A stretch of 25,027 bases of DNA from Candidatus Aegiribacteria sp. (GTDB lineage: Bacteria > Fermentibacterota > Fermentibacteria > Fermentibacterales > JCC-6): the NCBI GenBank assembly GCA_030640155.1, contig DAOWJX010000154.1:1-25027 (forward strand). The letters are read 5' to 3'. Both the position numbers and the translations under genes were made by a program. The notes beneath the pieces are model-generated. The model had not been told where the DNA came from and ran no database searches. It saw nothing but the letters and a program-made list of their open reading frames with translations. Of this stretch, positions 1 to 8,002 are shown piece after piece (the first letter of the stretch is position 1; each line of letters begins with the position of its first letter).

Positions 1-1
1 A

Positions 2-463
2 TCAGAATCCCAGACCTGCTCCGGTTGAAAAGGCCCAGGTGTGACCCTCATCGCCTCCGGCAAAATGTCTGTACAGACCAGCGGAAACTACCAGGAGATG
101 TGCTCCAAACTGTAGTTCACCGCCAACATAGGTCTGGTCATTCTGCAGACCTGTCCAGGGATTGTTCCATGTATACATGACGGAAGCACAGATATCCATG
201 GAAAGGACGGGAATCAGCGCCATACTGAAAGTGTGACGAGTTCCAAGATGCAATTTTCCACCTGATAAACCGGGCTCGAGTCGAATAAGAATGCCGCTGT
301 CGGGACCGAACAGCCCTCCCCATGATGTTCCGCTGATTCCAAGCGAGAGACACATTTTCTGTGGAGTAGTGAGCTTGACGCCTATTGTCGGAGACCAGTT
401 ATCAAAACCTGCCATGACGGGAAGAACAAGGCATATCATTACCATAAGCTTCAGTGTGCTCAT
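2..463 (-). CDS. Small exported beta-barrel-like protein, function unknown
   Basis: A 153-residue protein. It starts with a clear signal peptide: Lys5, then a hydrophobic run to about residue 18, ending in VMAG. The mature part is rich in Gly, aromatic residues and alternating polar/hydrophobic stretches, and ends in Phe (GAGLGF). These are general traits of small outer-membrane barrels, so a cell-envelope location is inferred; no named family is recognised. The start ATG (461-463) overlaps the arsC stop in an ATGA arrangement, with a GGGA-type ribosome site about nine bases upstream inside arsC, so it is probably translated from the arsC transcript. A role in arsenic handling is suggested only by this coupling. 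The stop codon lies at 2-4, so the gene is complete. Confidence 0.6.
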   Translation of the reverse strand: MSTLKLMVMICLVLPVMAGFDNWSPTIGVKLTTPQKMCLSLGISGTSWGGLFGPDSGILIRLEPGLSGGKLHLGTRHTFSMALIPVLSMDICASVMYTWNNPWTGLQNDQTYVGGELQFGAHLLVVSAGLYRHFAGGDEGHTWAFSTGAGLGF

Positions 464-906
464 ACAGTGTGATCCCTTTCAAGGAAGTCGGGTAACTCTT
501 CTATGAATACTCGTATCTCGTCTCTCACGCGCCGGTAGCAGTCCAGTTTTCCCTCGAAGGAACCGGCATTCCTCGCAAGCACAGGTGGATCATCAAATCC
601 TCGATGAATAATCCTGATTCCGGCAGGAAAATAAGGACAGGTCTCACTGGCGTTATCACACACAGTAATTACATAATCGAATTCCCTATCGCTTAGTTCA
701 TCTACAGTTTTACTCCACTGTCCTGTTATATCCACACCGGTTTCCAGCATCACACGTACAACCATGGGATTCAACCCATGAGCCTCGATACCAGCAGAGA
801 ATACTTCAAGGATATCACCTTTCAAATTCCTTGCAAATCCTTCCGCCATCTGGCTTCGGCAGGAGTTTCCGGTACACAGGAAAAGAATTCTCAGTTTATT
901 TTTCAT
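460..906 (-). CDS. arsC: Thioredoxin-coupled arsenate reductase (low-molecular-weight phosphatase fold)
   Basis: A 148-residue cytosolic protein of the low-molecular-weight tyrosine phosphatase fold. The phosphate/arsenate loop CTGNSCRS begins at Cys11. A second cysteine pair, C83-x6-C90 (CDNASETC), matches the relay cysteines of thioredoxin-type ArsC, and FDDPP near residue 105 supplies the general acid. These features separate it from a plain phosphatase, which lacks the relay pair. The family reduces arsenate to arsenite using thioredoxin. The length is normal for the family. No arsenite exporter (ArsB/Acr3) or ArsR regulator is visible in the window. The only apparent partner is the exported protein whose start overlaps the arsC stop by four bases. 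The ribosome site is weak: GGAG lies about 14 bases upstream. Confidence 0.9.
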   Translation of the reverse strand: MKNKLRILFLCTGNSCRSQMAEGFARNLKGDILEVFSAGIEAHGLNPMVVRVMLETGVDITGQWSKTVDELSDREFDYVITVCDNASETCPYFPAGIRIIHRGFDDPPVLARNAGSFEGKLDCYRRVRDEIRVFIEELPDFLERDHTV

Positions 907-1161
907 TCGGTATGAGGCATCTCCATCTCTCGAAATATCTTTTCAGCAGAATCGATGATACAATCACAAGAACAGCTGTAGTAATGTAAAATACTATAAC
1001 GATTTTCAATTCTCAATAAATTATTTTGAAAGCTATAGCTTACTGATGAAATAGTCCAATTCATTTCCTGAATTTTATCTCCAGAAATTACCGTTGTTGC
1101 GAAAGATCTATTCAAATGATAGTTTAAATAAGATATATACATATGCGAAAGAGAGATTGGA
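907..1161. other. AT-rich divergent intergenic region
   Basis: About 255 bases, clearly more AT-rich than the flanking genes, between the divergent arsC and the secreted protein at 1168. It must hold the promoters of both. No clear sigma-70 pair or ArsR-type operator could be identified. A minus-strand open frame runs through it and ends at 903, overlapping the arsC ATG as ATGA; its most plausible internal start, at 1064, would give 53 residues with two Cys-x-Cys pairs (CSCDC). It has no good ribosome site and no recognisable family, so it is left uncalled. At most it may be a coupling leader peptide for arsC. Confidence 0.4.
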
Positions 1162-1167
1162 GTGAAT

Positions 1168-2262
1168 ATGAAAATAACAGGAATCCTAGGAATACTGATA
1201 ATGATCATAAGCTTTGGTGGTTCAGTGGATGGAGCAACTATTATTGATCATACATGCGCTGACCTTGGTCTAATCCCGGCCTCCTGGATCGAGGCTGTTC
1301 AGGACAACATACCATCTCACTATGCTCATACATCCCATGGAGGTCAGCTGACTTATGGTATCCAGTTCATAAAGACCGCGGACCCATTCTACGATTACGC
1401 GATAGGAAACATGTATCTTCCAACCGTATCAGATGCCTGGTGTATCTTCAACGGTCAGGAATCAGGTACTTACATAGGTCCGGAACTCTACTGGCAGACC
1501 GAGAGTGGCATGAATCTCACCCGTGATGTGCTTGATAACAATTCAACTATCCTCACATCAATGTGGTGCTGGTGCTGTCAGTGTGACTCATACAGTGAAG
1601 CCAATGTTCAGGCTTATCTCGATTCCATGACTGTGCTGGAGTCGGAATATCCTGGCGTTACGTTCATTTATTTCACCGGCAATGCACAGGGTACCGGAAG
1701 CAGCGGATACAACCGATGGCAGAGGAATGAACAGATCCGGGATTACTGCGTCAGCAACAATAAGATTCTCTTCGATTTCGCCGATCTTGACTGCTGGTGG
1801 TACAATCCTGGAACCTCATCCTGGGAACAGGAAACCTATTCCTATGGGAGTGATGATATCCCGGCGGAACATCCCGAGTTCTATGGTAACGAGTACGGGC
1901 ATACAACGGCTGAAAGCTGCATTCAGAAAGGTGAAGCTCTCTGGTGGATGATGGCTGTTATCGCCGGATGGCAGGGAACCGGCATCGAAGAGGCTGAAAC
2001 AGATCCGGAATACGAGTTGAAGATTACCAGCGTTAATCCAGCTTCAGGGAATATCATGCTTTCGTATTCGATTCCTGAAACGTGTACTGTAAGAATGAGA
2101 GTCTACGCCTGTGATGGAAGGCTGGTAAGTTCTCCGATTGATGGTGAGGTTGCTTCCGGCAGCCATGAAATCATTCTGGAAGATCTGTGCAATGGGATTT
2201 ATCACTGTGTGATCGTTGCGGGTGAATTCAGAGATACGGTCAATGTGGTGGTGTTGAACTAG
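1168..2262 (+). CDS. Secreted protein with C-terminal sorting-like domain, function unknown
   Basis: A 364-residue exported protein. GGAG at 1159-1162 lies five bases before the ATG at 1168, so I prefer that start to the in-frame GTG at 1162. A signal peptide covers about residues 1-22 (ends in VDGA). The central part carries HTSHGGQ (about 54-60), an unusual cysteine/tryptophan cluster WCWCCQC (about 133-139), a strand-like FIYFTGNAQGTGSSG and a late HTTAESC. The order of strands and His/Ser/Asp residues loosely recalls SGNH-type esterases, but no diagnostic motif allows that call. The last 80 residues (SVNPASGNIMLSYSIP, then RVYACDGRLV) resemble FlgD-like or type A sorting domains of the Por secretion system. 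It stands alone between divergent arsC and convergent guaA. The function is unknown. Confidence 0.75.
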   Translation: MKITGILGILIMIISFGGSVDGATIIDHTCADLGLIPASWIEAVQDNIPSHYAHTSHGGQLTYGIQFIKTADPFYDYAIGNMYLPTVSDAWCIFNGQESGTYIGPELYWQTESGMNLTRDVLDNNSTILTSMWCWCCQCDSYSEANVQAYLDSMTVLESEYPGVTFIYFTGNAQGTGSSGYNRWQRNEQIRDYCVSNNKILFDFADLDCWWYNPGTSSWEQETYSYGSDDIPAEHPEFYGNEYGHTTAESCIQKGEALWWMMAVIAGWQGTGIEEAETDPEYELKITSVNPASGNIMLSYSIPETCTVRMRVYACDGRLVSSPIDGEVASGSHEIILEDLCNGIYHCVIVAGEFRDTVNVVVLN

Positions 2263-2329
2263 ACAGCGTATTTAAGTATAATATTATGTAAATAACTTGA
2301 TGATAATGTCAAAATACAAGGTTTGACCC
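2263..2329. other. Convergent intergenic gap without clear terminator
   Basis: A 67-base AT-rich gap between the ends of the secreted-protein gene (plus) and guaA (minus). It contains the short palindrome ATAATATTAT but no GC-rich stem followed by a T-run, so no intrinsic terminator is called on either strand. Confidence 0.4.
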
Positions 2330-3871
2330 TTATTCCCATTCGATGGTGCCGGGGGGTTTTGACGATATATCGTAGACTATTCTGCTTACACCTCTTACTC
2401 TGTTTACAATCGCTGAAGAGATCCGGGCCAGGTGCTCCGGAGCCATTCTGTACCAGTCCGCCGTCATACCGTCCGTTGAAGTGACCGCGCGAAGGGCAAT
2501 CACTCTGTCATAAGTGCGCTGGTCGCCCATTACGCCAACGGTTCTTACCGGAAGCAGTACGGCGAACGCCTGCCATATTTCATTGTAAAGATCATTATCC
2601 AGCAGATAATCTATGAAAATCCTGTCAGCCTCCTTGAGTATGTTCAAATCCTCGCTGTTGACATCACCGAGTATCCTGACAGCGAGTCCGGGTCCCGGGA
2701 ACGGGTGCCGCGCAACCATTAACTCAGGAAGTCCGAGCTCGCGTCCAAGTGCTCTGACCTCATCCTTGAACAGTTCTCTAAGTGGTTCGAGAAGCTTCAG
2801 GTTCATTCTTTCGGGAAGTCCGCCGACATTGTGGTGGCTCTTTATTGTAGCTGATGGACCGCGAAAGGAAATACTCTCGATGACATCCGGATAAAGGGTG
2901 CCCTGCGCAAGATGTGTCACCCCCTCTATTTCCGGGGAAGCTTCTTCAAACAGTTCAATGAACACTCTGCCTATTATCTTTCTTTTCTTCTCGGGGTCTG
3001 TCACACCTTCAAGAGCTTTCAGAAAAACATCCCTTCCTTCAATAACCATCAATGGCATTCCAAAGTGATCCCGGAACGTTTCAACTACCGATTCTCTCTC
3101 CCCTGTTCTGAGAAGACCATTGTCCACAAAAATTGGAATGAATCTGTCCGGGATGGCTTCGTGCAGCAACGCGGCAACAACAGATGAATCAACACCGCCG
3201 GACAATCCAAGAATTACCTTCCCTCCTGCTGGCAGTTCCTGGCGTATCATCTCCACAGCCCTTTTCCGGAAAGTTTTCATATCCCAGTTTCTGCTCAGTT
3301 CCGCGATATGAAACACAAGATTTTCGAGAAGCTGTTTTCCGAATTCTGTATGGTTTACTTCGGGATGGAACTGTACACCAAATCTTTGCCTTTCAGTATC
3401 CTCCATCGCAGCAACGGGAAGAGTATCCGTGTGAGCAGCAATTCTGTATCCCTCCGGCACTTCAACAACCCTGTCACCGTGGCTCATCCATGCCTGAAGA
3501 CCAGTTTCGATACCCTTGAAAAGAGCTGTTCCCCTCTCCGGGTAAAGTTTCGCGGGACCGTACTCTCTGTCATGGCCTCCTTCAACCCTGCCGTTTTCAT
3601 GCAGAGCAAGCAGCTGCATGCCGTAGCAGATGCCCAGAACAGGAAGGTCTGTTTTAAACAGTTCCGGGTCAGGATGAGGAGAATCATCATCGTAAACACT
3701 GGAAGGTCCTCCTGAAAGGATCAGCGCTCCAGGATGCATCTTCATTACCCTTGAAAATTGAGCGTTTCCAGGAATGAGTTCACAATAGACACCCATTTCC
3801 CTTATCCTGCGCGCAATGAGCTGATTATACTGCGAGCCGAAATCAAGTATTGCTACTCCACCTGGAACCAT
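2330..3871 (-). CDS. guaA: GMP synthase (glutamine-hydrolysing)
   Basis: A 513-residue enzyme that converts XMP, ATP and glutamine to GMP, the last step of guanine nucleotide synthesis. The N-terminal class I amidotransferase has the nucleophile elbow GICYGMQ (Cys82) and the HPE catalytic pair (His169, Glu171). The ATP pyrophosphatase domain follows with LSGGVDSS (224-230), and the C-terminal dimerisation domain ends in the typical PPGTIEWE. Length and ending are canonical. GGAG lies five bases before the ATG. The start follows the purF stop by nine bases, so it is the last gene of the nitrilase-pyrG-purF-guaA operon. Confidence 0.97.
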   Translation of the reverse strand: MVPGGVAILDFGSQYNQLIARRIREMGVYCELIPGNAQFSRVMKMHPGALILSGGPSSVYDDDSPHPDPELFKTDLPVLGICYGMQLLALHENGRVEGGHDREYGPAKLYPERGTALFKGIETGLQAWMSHGDRVVEVPEGYRIAAHTDTLPVAAMEDTERQRFGVQFHPEVNHTEFGKQLLENLVFHIAELSRNWDMKTFRKRAVEMIRQELPAGGKVILGLSGGVDSSVVAALLHEAIPDRFIPIFVDNGLLRTGERESVVETFRDHFGMPLMVIEGRDVFLKALEGVTDPEKKRKIIGRVFIELFEEASPEIEGVTHLAQGTLYPDVIESISFRGPSATIKSHHNVGGLPERMNLKLLEPLRELFKDEVRALGRELGLPELMVARHPFPGPGLAVRILGDVNSEDLNILKEADRIFIDYLLDNDLYNEIWQAFAVLLPVRTVGVMGDQRTYDRVIALRAVTSTDGMTADWYRMAPEHLARISSAIVNRVRGVSRIVYDISSKPPGTIEWE

Positions 3872-3880
3872 GATATCTCC

Positions 3881-5329
3881 TTACAGTATATTATCTTCAC
3901 CTTTATTAATTGCGTTAAGCTGAGGTGGTTCTACCGGGTACTCACCATCAAAGCATGCGGTACAGTAATCATCGGGACCGTGAGCAGTGACACATCCGAG
4001 CATGCCATCCTTCGAGAGATACTTGAGACTGTCCAGTTCCAGTTGATCGGCGATCTCATCCACCGAATGATTTCGAGCTATCAGCGCTGATTGTTCGGGG
4101 AAATCGATTCCGAAATAGCATCCGTACCTGTGAGGCGGGCAGCAGACTCTCATGTGGATTTCCTTTGCTCCCGCTTCACGGAGGGCCCTTATTCTTGCAC
4201 GACTTGTTGTTCCTCTTACGATACTGTCTTCGACAACACATAACCTTTTCCCTCTGATAGCTTCCGGAATGGGCTGGAGCTTCCTCATCACCATTGTTGC
4301 CCTCTTCGCTGAACCCGGATTGATGAATGTCCTGCCGATGTAGTGATTCCTTGTGAAACACATGTCGAAGGGGAGATTAAGTTCCCTGGCAAAACCGAGC
4401 GCTGCGAACATTCCGCTGTCAGGCACCGGAGCTACAAGATCACATTCAACAGGAAACTCCTTCGCCAGCTGCCTTCCCATCGCGATTCTTACAGAGTAGA
4501 CGCTGTCTCCAAAAACGTAGCTGCCCGGTCTCGCAAAATAGACATGCTCGAAAATGCACTGGGCAAGTCCGTCCCTTGCGCTGAACAGTTTCTCATCTGC
4601 GCAAAAGTGCTCAGATTCCAGTTCATCTCCGCCATGAGCTATGAACAGGATTTCACCTGCTTCGATCTCTCGTACATACGCAGCGCCGCAGACCGAAAAA
4701 GCGATCGTCTCGCTTGCTATTATCCATCCGCCATCCTGGAAACTACCAAGATTCAGCGGTCTGAAACCCAGCGGGTCCCTTACCGCGAACATACCTTCGG
4801 GTGTCATAATGAGAAGGCAGTAGGCTCCGCAAAGTCTGCGTAGTGCAATCTCAAGAGCTTTTCTTACATTGAATCCTGTATTCTTCAATTCGCGTGACAT
4901 CAGGTGAAGCACTACTTCAGTATCTGTATGTGTCATAAAGATAGCGCCTTGATTCTGAAGTTCCTGCCTTAGCGAAAACGCGTTACTGATAGTACCATTG
5001 TGAGCAATACCGACCTGAATTCCGGCCATCCTGACAAGAATCGGCTGGGCATTGATAACATCTGTTCCACCGAAAGTGCCATACCTGACATGCCCCATTA
5101 CTGCGCGGATTCCGGGATTGCTCCAGTCCTCCGGCAAATCGGACATAGCTTCGGTAACAGTACCAATTCTTTTATGGAGTTTCATTCCCTCTTCATAATC
5201 ACACAGAATCCCGGCCGCTTCCTGACCGCGGTGCTGCATCGCAAGCAGCCCTTCAGCAACAAGTGCAACTGATTCCTCGCGAAGACCTGTAATACCGCAC
5301 AATCCACAATATTCTCTGATTTCAGACAC
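3881..5329 (-). CDS. purF: Amidophosphoribosyltransferase, Fe-S type
   Basis: A 482-residue enzyme for the first committed step of purine synthesis (PRPP plus glutamine to phosphoribosylamine). A seven-residue propeptide (MSEIREY) precedes the expected N-terminal nucleophile Cys8 in CGLCGITG, so it should mature by self-cleavage like the Bacillus type. The cysteines expected to bind the 4Fe-4S cluster are present: QCIFEHVYFARP, GCYFGIDFP, and YCTACF near the C-terminus. The PRPP-binding loop reads VVEDSIVRGTTSR. The start is GTG at 5329, overlapping the pyrG stop by eight bases, with a strong GAGGAG ribosome site inside pyrG. The Fe-S cluster makes it an oxygen-sensitive form, in keeping with an anaerobe. 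Confidence 0.96.
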   Translation of the reverse strand: MSEIREYCGLCGITGLREESVALVAEGLLAMQHRGQEAAGILCDYEEGMKLHKRIGTVTEAMSDLPEDWSNPGIRAVMGHVRYGTFGGTDVINAQPILVRMAGIQVGIAHNGTISNAFSLRQELQNQGAIFMTHTDTEVVLHLMSRELKNTGFNVRKALEIALRRLCGAYCLLIMTPEGMFAVRDPLGFRPLNLGSFQDGGWIIASETIAFSVCGAAYVREIEAGEILFIAHGGDELESEHFCADEKLFSARDGLAQCIFEHVYFARPGSYVFGDSVYSVRIAMGRQLAKEFPVECDLVAPVPDSGMFAALGFARELNLPFDMCFTRNHYIGRTFINPGSAKRATMVMRKLQPIPEAIRGKRLCVVEDSIVRGTTSRARIRALREAGAKEIHMRVCCPPHRYGCYFGIDFPEQSALIARNHSVDEIADQLELDSLKYLSKDGMLGCVTAHGPDDYCTACFDGEYPVEPPQLNAINKGEDNIL

Positions 5330-6938
5330 TCGCTCTCCTCTTTGCAGCGTCTATGAAAGCATCAAATAAAGGATTGGACTTAAGAGGAGTGGATGTGAAT
5401 TCAGGATGAAACTGGCAGGCTACAAACCATGGATGATCCGATCTCTCGATTATCTCAACGAGAGTTCCATCAGGCGAAACACCCGAGTAGACAAGACCGC
5501 TTTCTTCAAGCATCTTTCTATACTCATTGTTGAACTCGAAGCGATGTCTGTGTCTTTCAGAGATGTTTTTCTGTCCATAAGCCTCGAACGCTCTTGACCC
5601 TTCAAGAAGCCTGCACGGGTAAAGACCAAGGCGCATTGTTCCGCCTTTTTGCGTGACAGTTTTCTGTTCCTTCATGAGATGAATTACAGGATTGGAGCAG
5701 TCAGGTGAGAATTCAGAACTGTTTGCTTCCGGCATTCCGGCAATATTGCGGGCAGTCTCTATTACGGCACATTGCATTCCAAGACAGATCCCGAGAAAAG
5801 GAATACTATTTTCCCTGGCGAATTCTACGGCTTCCAGTTTTCCTTCGATTCCCCTGTATCCGAACCCGCCTGGAACAAGTATGCCATCCAGACCCTGCAG
5901 GAGCTCTGTATTCCCAGCTTCAAGTTCTTCTGCTTCAATACCTGTAACATCAAGGGGAACATCATTGGAAATTCCTCCATGCCTCAATGCTTCAAATATG
6001 CTTTTGTACGCGTCCTGCAATCCCATGTATTTGCCCACAACACCTATTCTGACAGCTTCTCCTGAAGGGTGAATCGCCCTGCGCAGCATGGCATTCCATT
6101 GTTCAAGGTCGAGTTCGTTCCGGGGAAGCCCCAATCTGTCAAGTATCAGTTCGTCGAGTTTCTGAGCAGCAAGTTCAACAGGGACTTCATAGATAGAATT
6201 TTCTACGTCCTTCTCCTCAATAACCGCCCTCCGTGGTACATTGCAGAATAATGACAGCTTCCTGAAGTGCTCCTCATCAAGTGATCTTTCCGTTCTGCAG
6301 ATGAGAATATCCGGAACGATACCGATATTCCTGAGGATACTGGCCGACTGCTGGGACGGTTTTGTTTTGAGCTCTCCGGAAGCGGACAGATAAGGGATAA
6401 GTGTGAGATGAATGTACAGCACGTTCTCCGAGCCAAGGTCCTGACCCAGTTCCCTCAGAGCTTCAAGAAATGGAAGTCCTTCTATGTCTCCGGCAGTTCC
6501 GCCCACCTCGGTAATCGCAACGTCATAATCGCCTTCTGCTTGAGAAAGTACTGCTTTCTTTATCTCATCCGTGATATGGGGGATTACCTGAACTGTCTTA
6601 CCAAGATACCCTCCCTCACGCTCACGAGCGATAACGGATGAATATATCATACCGGCTGTGTAATTACTGTTCCGATCGCACTTCAATCCGGCGAAACGCT
6701 CGTAGTGACCAAGATCAAGATCAGTCTCGGTGCCATCATCCGTAACGTAAACCTCTCCGTGCTGGAAAGGAGACATCGTTCCGGGATCAACATTCAGGTA
6801 TGGGTCCAGCTTCTGCATGGTAACCCGGTATCCTCTCTGTCTGAGGAGAAGCGCTACTGAGGCAGCAGTAATACCTTTCCCGAGAGAGGACACGACACCA
6901 CCGGTAATGAAGATGAATTTGCATTTGTGAGGGGGCAT
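5322..6938 (-). CDS. pyrG: CTP synthase
   Basis: A 538-residue enzyme that aminates UTP to CTP with glutamine and ATP. The N-terminal synthetase domain opens with KFIFITGGVVSSLGKG, the family signature with its ATP loop. The C-terminal class I amidotransferase has GICLGMQ (nucleophile Cys) and FHPEF (His/Glu). The ATG at 6938 places the signature at the usual distance from the N-terminus and has AAGG about ten bases upstream. A longer frame opens at TTG 7013 but adds 25 residues not expected for the family and lacks a ribosome site. The 3' end overlaps the purF start by eight bases. It follows the nitrilase gene in the same operon, with a gap of about 90 bases. Confidence 0.96.
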   Translation of the reverse strand: MPPHKCKFIFITGGVVSSLGKGITAASVALLLRQRGYRVTMQKLDPYLNVDPGTMSPFQHGEVYVTDDGTETDLDLGHYERFAGLKCDRNSNYTAGMIYSSVIAREREGGYLGKTVQVIPHITDEIKKAVLSQAEGDYDVAITEVGGTAGDIEGLPFLEALRELGQDLGSENVLYIHLTLIPYLSASGELKTKPSQQSASILRNIGIVPDILICRTERSLDEEHFRKLSLFCNVPRRAVIEEKDVENSIYEVPVELAAQKLDELILDRLGLPRNELDLEQWNAMLRRAIHPSGEAVRIGVVGKYMGLQDAYKSIFEALRHGGISNDVPLDVTGIEAEELEAGNTELLQGLDGILVPGGFGYRGIEGKLEAVEFARENSIPFLGICLGMQCAVIETARNIAGMPEANSSEFSPDCSNPVIHLMKEQKTVTQKGGTMRLGLYPCRLLEGSRAFEAYGQKNISERHRHRFEFNNEYRKMLEESGLVYSGVSPDGTLVEIIERSDHPWFVACQFHPEFTSTPLKSNPLFDAFIDAAKRRASV

Positions 6939-7028
6939 AAGAATGCTGCCTTTCGATTCAAGAAAACAGTCCACAGTATTATTAAATATGGCAGTATTTG
7001 AAATGGTTTTCAAGACCGAGAAAGCGGA

Positions 7029-7817
7029 TCATTGATAAAATTCGGGTCTTCTGTCAGAAAGAACATCATTACGTTCCGTAATGCATTTATTTCGCGATTG
7101 AAGGATATCTACTTCAACTACAAGTACTTCCTCTATTTCCTTTCCGCTTCTATGGATTATTCTTCCTGCGGGCGCTACAACCTGACTTGTCCCTGTGAAA
7201 TCAAGTGTACCAAACGAATGACTTTCTGATCCTGTCCGGTTGGCGGTCACCGCATAAACGAGATTCTCCGTGCACCTGGACAGCATTGTCTGCTGGCAGT
7301 AGCCGAGAACGAGATTTGCCGGATGACAGAGAATATCAGCGCCTCTCAGAGCAAGTGTCCTGGCAACCTCAGGAAATATCCAGTCAAAACAGACCATCAT
7401 GCCGATTGAAATCCCATCCATGTCAAAAACATCAAGAGGGAGGTCTCCCGGATCGAAGTATGTTTTCTCTCTGTCAAAGAGATGCAGCTTTCTGTACCGC
7501 CCTTCGATCCCGGCAGGCCCAAGGAGTAATGCGCTGTTGTAACACTTCTCTCCAGCCTTCTCGGCAAAGCCTGTAACGAGGTGAAAGCCATTTGCACTGC
7601 ACAGTTTCACAAGTGCGGAAACAGTTCCCGATTTTTCCGGATCCTCCGCGAGAGAGAGAAGTTCTTCCCTGTCACTGAAACCATATCCGGTGAATGGAAG
7701 CTCTGGCAGAACGATCAAATCAGCATCAATATCCTTCAATCGCGAAATAATCGTATTGAGATTTTCTTCAATTCCACCAAACACCGGAGCGAACTGGAAG
7801 TAGCCGATCTTAACCAT
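7029..7817 (-). CDS. Carbon-nitrogen hydrolase (nitrilase superfamily amidase)
   Basis: A 262-residue cytosolic protein with the complete nitrilase triad: Glu39 in LPELPFTGYG, Lys110 in YRKLHLFDREKTYF and Cys143 in MMVCFDWIFPE. Members cleave C-N bonds in amides, carbamoyl compounds or nitriles. The compact length and FTGYGF context fit the aliphatic amidase / omega-amidase / N-carbamoylputrescine amidase branches, but the substrate cannot be read from the sequence. AAAGG lies six bases before the ATG. It is the first gene of an operon followed by pyrG, purF and guaA, so a link to nitrogen or glutamine metabolism is suggested, for example by clearing 2-oxoglutaramate or a carbamoyl intermediate. 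This is inference only. Confidence 0.88.
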   Translation of the reverse strand: MVKIGYFQFAPVFGGIEENLNTIISRLKDIDADLIVLPELPFTGYGFSDREELLSLAEDPEKSGTVSALVKLCSANGFHLVTGFAEKAGEKCYNSALLLGPAGIEGRYRKLHLFDREKTYFDPGDLPLDVFDMDGISIGMMVCFDWIFPEVARTLALRGADILCHPANLVLGYCQQTMLSRCTENLVYAVTANRTGSESHSFGTLDFTGTSQVVAPAGRIIHRSGKEIEEVLVVEVDILQSRNKCITERNDVLSDRRPEFYQ

Positions 7818-7830
7818 AAGTACCTTTCAG

Positions 7831-7845
7831 TTGATATGATATCAA
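7831..7845. promoter_or_regulatory. Perfect 7-bp-arm palindrome upstream of nitrilase operon
   Basis: TTGATAT-G-ATATCAA is a dyad with one central base. It lies 14-28 bases upstream of the nitrilase ATG, just before its ribosome site. Its shape and position suit an operator for a dimeric repressor or a small leader hairpin. No known regulator consensus is matched, so the assignment is tentative. Confidence 0.35.
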
Positions 7846-7864
7846 TCCAACCCGGGTCCGAGTC

Positions 7865-7896
7865 CGGGGACGCGCACCGTAGAGTGCATGTCCCCG
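7865..7896. repeat. GC-rich imperfect hairpin in divergent intergenic region
   Basis: CGGGGAC (7865-7871) pairs with GTCCCCG (7890-7896). After one wobble and one mismatch, GCAC (7874-7877) pairs with GTGC (7884-7887) around the six-base loop CGTAGA. It sits in an otherwise AT-rich region between two divergent genes, so it is not a terminator for either. It resembles REP-type palindromes mobilised by tyrosine (Y1) transposases, one of which lies in this window, but it does not match that element's ends. A regulatory leader hairpin for the nitrilase operon is the alternative. Confidence 0.55.
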
Positions 7897-7940
7897 AAAT
7901 ATATGATCACTAAATAAAATACTACTATTGTAAATCCAGC

Positions 7941-7969
7941 TTATATTGAACATACTTTTATTGTATAAA
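7941..7969 (+). promoter_or_regulatory. Possible promoter of the first M16 peptidase gene
   Basis: TATAAA (7964-7969) is a good -10 hexamer. A poor -35 candidate, TTATAT (7941-7946), lies 17 bases upstream. The spacing to the chosen ATG at 8003 would leave a leader of roughly 27 bases holding an AGGAAAGG ribosome site. Only the -10 is convincing. Confidence 0.3.
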
Positions 7970-8002
7970 AAAATAATCCCCATCAGGAAAGGCTGGTTCG
8001 CA

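Noticed and set aside
903..1208. Minus-strand open frame upstream of arsC, overlapping its start as ATGA
   Set aside because: It runs through an AT-rich intergenic region and into the signal peptide of the divergent gene, has no good ribosome site and no recognisable domain. A short leader version from 1064 cannot be excluded.
4343..4843. Antisense frame inside purF
   Set aside because: purF is unambiguous here and the antisense product has no recognisable features.
6939..7013. N-terminal extension of pyrG from TTG 7013
   Set aside because: The extra 25 residues are not expected for CTP synthase, there is no ribosome site, and ATG 6938 puts the family signature at the normal place.
7865..7896. 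Hairpin as an intrinsic terminator
   Set aside because: It lies between the starts of two divergent genes and has no T-run on either side.
7946..8002. N-terminal extension of the first M16 gene from TTG 7946
   Set aside because: It would place a basic stretch before the signal peptide. ATG 8003 has AGGAAAGG upstream and gives a standard leader.
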